A stretch of DNA of 9,033 nt, taken from assembly GCA_026388615.1 (NCBI GenBank), contig JAPLJL010000138.1, forward strand, positions 1 to 9,033, read 5' to 3'. Below the pieces are notes generated by a model that was not told the DNA's origin, did no database searches, and saw only the letters and a list, made by a program, of their open reading frames with translations. Both the position numbers and the translations under genes were made by a program. This document shows, one piece after another, positions 6,555 through 9,033 of the stretch. The DNA is from Pseudomonadota bacterium (GTDB lineage Bacteria > Desulfobacterota > JAPLJL01). Positions within the stretch are counted from its first letter, which is position 1, and each line of letters starts with the position of its first letter.

Positions 6555-7454
6555 TCAATTTTTTGCTCCGGTCATAATCAATCCTTTTTCTTTTAAAAAC
6601 TTAATGATTTCATCCGCCACCTGTTCGGGCTTGCCTTTGATAAAATCGCTCCCGCCCTTTTTCTTATCCTGGGCGATGCCGCCGGAAAGGAGCATACTGA
6701 TCTTCTGGTCGGCCGACAGGCTGGAGTCAGGGGCCTGGATTTTCTTCGGGCGCGGCCGCGGCGGTTCCAGGGCCGCGAGCCGGGTCCGGGCCTCAAGCTC
6801 AGCCGGTTTCAAGCCCAGTTCGGCCAGTTCCCAGGCCGGGATAGCCTGCCGGTCCGAGATCATCAGGGCGTTGACCGAAACGTAGCGGGGTTCTGGAATC
6901 AGGTGATCCACCGCCAGCACCGCCGGCAGGGAGCACTCCAGAATCTCCCGGTCCCCTTTTTCCAGGCGCCGCTGAACCCGGAGCAGAGCCGGACCGCAGA
7001 GCTCGGTCTTAACCACCCGGGTAACCGCGGGGATTCTCAGGTATTCCGCCAGGATCACGGCCGACTGGGAGCTGTTCGGGGTCCAATTCTTATTTCCGCA
7101 AAAGATGAGACCGTAATCCAATTTCCGGGCCGCCTTCTCCCAAACCCGGGCGACAACGAAAGCGTCCTGGTAGGCGGAATCCTCCATCTCGATCCGGACC
7201 GCCCGTTCCACTCCCCGGGCCAGGCAATAACCCAGGGCATGATCCTGCTTCCGGGACCCGGTGGTGACCGCGGTTACCCTTCCCGAGCCCAGCGCCTCCC
7301 GGGTCCTCATGGCTTCCTCCAGCGCAGCCCGGTCATCCGGAGCCATTCTCCAGATTGGATCCGTTTCTTCCTGAATCAATCCCCGGCCGTCGGGGGAGGG
7401 CTTCAGGGAGACATTGGAATCCAGCCCGCTTTTAATAAAAACCAGGATTTCCAT
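6555..7454 (-). CDS. Electron transfer flavoprotein beta subunit-like protein (EtfB/FixA family)
   Basis: Encodes 299 residues from ATG 7454. GTG 7460 is a possible start two codons upstream, but MEILVFIK matches the usual EtfB opening, and AGGTG (7462-7458) lies 3 nt before the ATG, overlapping the upstream stop. Family features: LEEAMRTREALGSGRVTAVT (45-64), the ALGYCLARGVERAVRIE segment (73-89), CGNKNWTPNSSQ (119-130), LAEYLRIPAV (135-144), LPAVLAVDHLIPEPRYVSV (177-195). EtfB pairs with EtfA to carry electrons from acyl-CoA dehydrogenases. It is longer than usual (about 250-260): residues about 230-299 form a Pro/Lys-rich linker plus a SGG...G.PEQVADEIIKFLKEKGL module, a tail I recall from EtfB proteins of anaerobic aromatic and fatty-acid degraders. 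The loop that usually contains DxxTGQ reads PNSSQ. No etfA follows. It begins 6 nt after the Fe-S oxidoreductase gene, indicating coupled translation. Confidence 0.88.
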   Translation of the reverse strand: MEILVFIKSGLDSNVSLKPSPDGRGLIQEETDPIWRMAPDDRAALEEAMRTREALGSGRVTAVTTGSRKQDHALGYCLARGVERAVRIEMEDSAYQDAFVVARVWEKAARKLDYGLIFCGNKNWTPNSSQSAVILAEYLRIPAVTRVVKTELCGPALLRVQRRLEKGDREILECSLPAVLAVDHLIPEPRYVSVNALMISDRQAIPAWELAELGLKPAELEARTRLAALEPPRPRPKKIQAPDSSLSADQKISMLLSGGIAQDKKKGGSDFIKGKPEQVADEIIKFLKEKGLIMTGAKN

Positions 7455-7460
7455 TTTCAC

Positions 7461-9033
7461 CTAAGGTTTCTTCTCCACTGCCACGCTGTCGAGAATCTCC
7501 GCGATATCCCTGGCCCGGACCTGTCCGGAAAGGTTCTTGAAGGTGATCGCCATGTCCAGCATCAGCTTGCAGTACGGACAGGCCGTGGCGACGGTTTCCG
7601 CTCCGGAGGCCAGGACCTCTTCGAAACGCTTGTTATTGATGCCTTCGCCGTACTGAGGATCGAGGAGAATCTGCCCTCCTCCCCCTCCGCAGCAGAAAGC
7701 CGCGCCCCGGTTTTTTCCGAGTTCCCGGAGATCCACTCCGGGGATCGACTTCAGGATCTTCCGCGGCGGTTCGAAAATCCGGTTATAGCGCCCCAGGTAA
7801 CAGGGATCGTGAAAAGCGATTTTTTTCTCTCCCGCCGGATTGATCTCCAGCTTTTTTTCCTCTAAAAGGCGGGAGAAAAATTCCGCATGATGAACTACCT
7901 CATAAATTCCTCCCCAGCGGGGATATTCGTTCTTAAAAATATTCAGTCCGTGGGGACAATGGACCAGGATCCGGCGAAACCGGTATTTTTTCAGGGTCTC
8001 GATATTCTGCCGGGCCAGTTTCTCAAAAAGCCCCTCCTCCCCGAGTCTCCGGGCGAAGTCGCCGCAGCAACCTTCCAGGTCTCCCAGGATGGCAAAATCC
8101 ACGCCCGCTTTTTTCAGCAGGTGCGCCACCGCCAGGCTAACTTCCTGCCCCTGGGGATCATAAGACCCGGCGCAGCCAACCCAGTAGAGAACGTCGGTCT
8201 CCTCTTTTTCCTGCAGGATCCGGATTTTTTCGTCCCGGGCCCAGAAGGCCCTTTCCCGGGGCGCGTAACCCCAGGGATTCCGGTAATAATGGATATTTTC
8301 CAGCCCCTTGAGGGCGTTGCCTTTTATCTTTCCGGAATGGACCAGGTAGCGCCGGAGATCCACGATCCGGTCGAGATGATTAATCAGGACCGGGCAGGCC
8401 TCCTCGCAGGCGGCGCAGGTGGTACAGTTCCAGGCTTCCGTTTCCTCGACCTTTTTCCAGGGAGAGGAATCCCCGGATTTATCGTGAGCAAGCACATCCC
8501 GGATTTCCCCGATTAGTTTCAGGGGAGAGAGCTTTTTCTCCGTGTTGAACGCCGGGCAGTTCTTTTCGCAGCGTCCACAGCCCGTGCAAGCATCCAGGTC
8601 CATGAGCTGTTTCCAGGAAAAATCGTGGATTTTCCCTGCCCCGATTTCCGGAGACAATCCCAGCCGCGCCACCGGACGGAGTGCGCCCAGGGGCCGTTTC
8701 TTGAGCAGGACATTAACCGGGGTGACCAGGATATGAGTGAAACGAAGCCAGGGAATCGCGGCGAAAAACAGAAGCACCACTGCGACATGGAAAATCCACA
8801 TGGACCGATGGAGAAAATCCCAGTTGGTTTCCGGAGGCAGGACCAAACCAAATAGGTAGGCCAGGGCATACCCCCCCGGAGAAAATATCTCGAAGGACGG
8901 CATATCCTTGGCGGCAATCCGGGCGGCCTCGGCCAGGAATCCGGTAAAGGCCATCAGAAACAATAGCGAGAGCACATAAACATCCCCGGAACGTCTTTCC
9001 AAGTTGGGAGGGCGAAGGAAATACCGGCGGATA
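7461..9033 (-). CDS. Membrane-bound heme b/Fe-S oxidoreductase, HdrDE/EMO-like (5' end cut by window edge)
   Basis: The frame is open through the right edge (523 residues visible). A TTG at 9002 is internal: ten more in-frame codons precede it with no ribosome site. Residues below are numbered from that TTG. Hydrophobic helices at about 9-29 and 66-87, with His65 and His72, resemble the NarI/HdrE-type heme b membrane domain, whose first helices must lie off the window. Then come two 4Fe-4S ferredoxin motifs, C139/142/145/149 and C193/196/199/203, and two CCG domains: C277, C312-C313, C349 and C401, C437-C438, C475, C478. The first CCG domain ends CPHG instead of CxxC. This architecture matches the proposed ETF:menaquinone oxidoreductase (EMO) of Syntrophus and Geobacter, which passes electrons from reduced ETF through Fe-S clusters and heme b to menaquinone. 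The adjoining etfB-like gene supports that role. Alternative: another HdrD-like reductase. Membrane, with the Fe-S part facing the cytoplasm. Confidence 0.92.
   Translation of the reverse strand, partial: IRRYFLRPPNLERRSGDVYVLSLLFLMAFTGFLAEAARIAAKDMPSFEIFSPGGYALAYLFGLVLPPETNWDFLHRSMWIFHVAVVLLFFAAIPWLRFTHILVTPVNVLLKKRPLGALRPVARLGLSPEIGAGKIHDFSWKQLMDLDACTGCGRCEKNCPAFNTEKKLSPLKLIGEIRDVLAHDKSGDSSPWKKVEETEAWNCTTCAACEEACPVLINHLDRIVDLRRYLVHSGKIKGNALKGLENIHYYRNPWGYAPRERAFWARDEKIRILQEKEETDVLYWVGCAGSYDPQGQEVSLAVAHLLKKAGVDFAILGDLEGCCGDFARRLGEEGLFEKLARQNIETLKKYRFRRILVHCPHGLNIFKNEYPRWGGIYEVVHHAEFFSRLLEEKKLEINPAGEKKIAFHDPCYLGRYNRIFEPPRKILKSIPGVDLRELGKNRGAAFCCGGGGGQILLDPQYGEGINNKRFEEVLASGAETVATACPYCKLMLDMAITFKNLSGQVRARDIAEILDSVAVEKKP

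Noticed and set aside
6337..6558. 73-codon minus-strand open frame between the ETF beta and SDR genes
   Set aside because: Most of it is translation of the dispersed palindrome at 6421-6501. It has no ribosome-binding site and no protein features.
6903..7865. 320-codon plus-strand open frame
   Set aside because: It lies entirely antisense to the ETF beta and Fe-S oxidoreductase genes, has Pro/Gly-rich low-information composition, and has no recognisable motif. It arises from GC-rich codon third positions.
9000..9002. TTG as the start of the Fe-S oxidoreductase
   Set aside because: The frame stays open to the window edge with fitting residues, the upstream sequence is pyrimidine-rich with no ribosome site, and the membrane domain would be incomplete.

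Overview
All seven genes lie on the minus strand, so transcription runs from the right edge to the left edge. Gene content suggests an anaerobic Desulfobacterota-type ('deltaproteobacterial') bacterium: a membrane Fe-S oxidoreductase of the ETF:menaquinone oxidoreductase type beside an ETF beta subunit, a TRAP-type binding protein, moderately high GC, and intergenic palindromes of the 'GTCATTGCGAG...CTCGCAATGAC' kind. This placement is inference from gene content and repeat style, not from a marker gene.

Layout in transcription order: (1) 9033-7461, the 3' part of a gene for a membrane-anchored, heme b/Fe-S oxidoreductase (HdrDE/EMO-like), cut by the right edge. (2) 7454-6555, an ETF beta-like protein 6 nt downstream, so almost certainly co-transcribed. 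(3) A 232-bp gap with a dispersed palindromic repeat and an 18-bp palindrome. (4) 6322-5519, a classical short-chain dehydrogenase/reductase. (5) A 192-bp AT-rich gap with a possible promoter and dyad. (6) 5326-4286, a secreted TRAP DctP-family solute-binding protein with no TRAP permease beside it. (7) 4127-2682, 2613-1267 and 1035-1, three tandem paralogues (A, B, C) of a CrtI/amine-oxidase-fold FAD oxidoreductase. Copy C is cut by the left edge but open for 345 codons. No gap exceeds 300 bp, and I see no tRNA, rRNA, CRISPR array or transposase.

How they may work together: the ETF beta protein and Fe-S oxidoreductase resemble the route passing acyl-CoA dehydrogenase electrons to menaquinone. 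The SDR could act on a hydroxy/keto intermediate, and the DctP protein could capture an external substrate. The three flavoproteins are the unusual part: consecutive, same fold, strongly diverged in the substrate half, function not assignable from sequence. The set reads as a catabolic or redox island for an unidentified, perhaps lipid-like or alicyclic, compound. The substrate is speculation.

Two genes need care: copy C has neither its stop nor a complete frame inside the window and is easily missed, and the Fe-S oxidoreductase frame stays open through the right edge, so the TTG at 9002 is not its real start.
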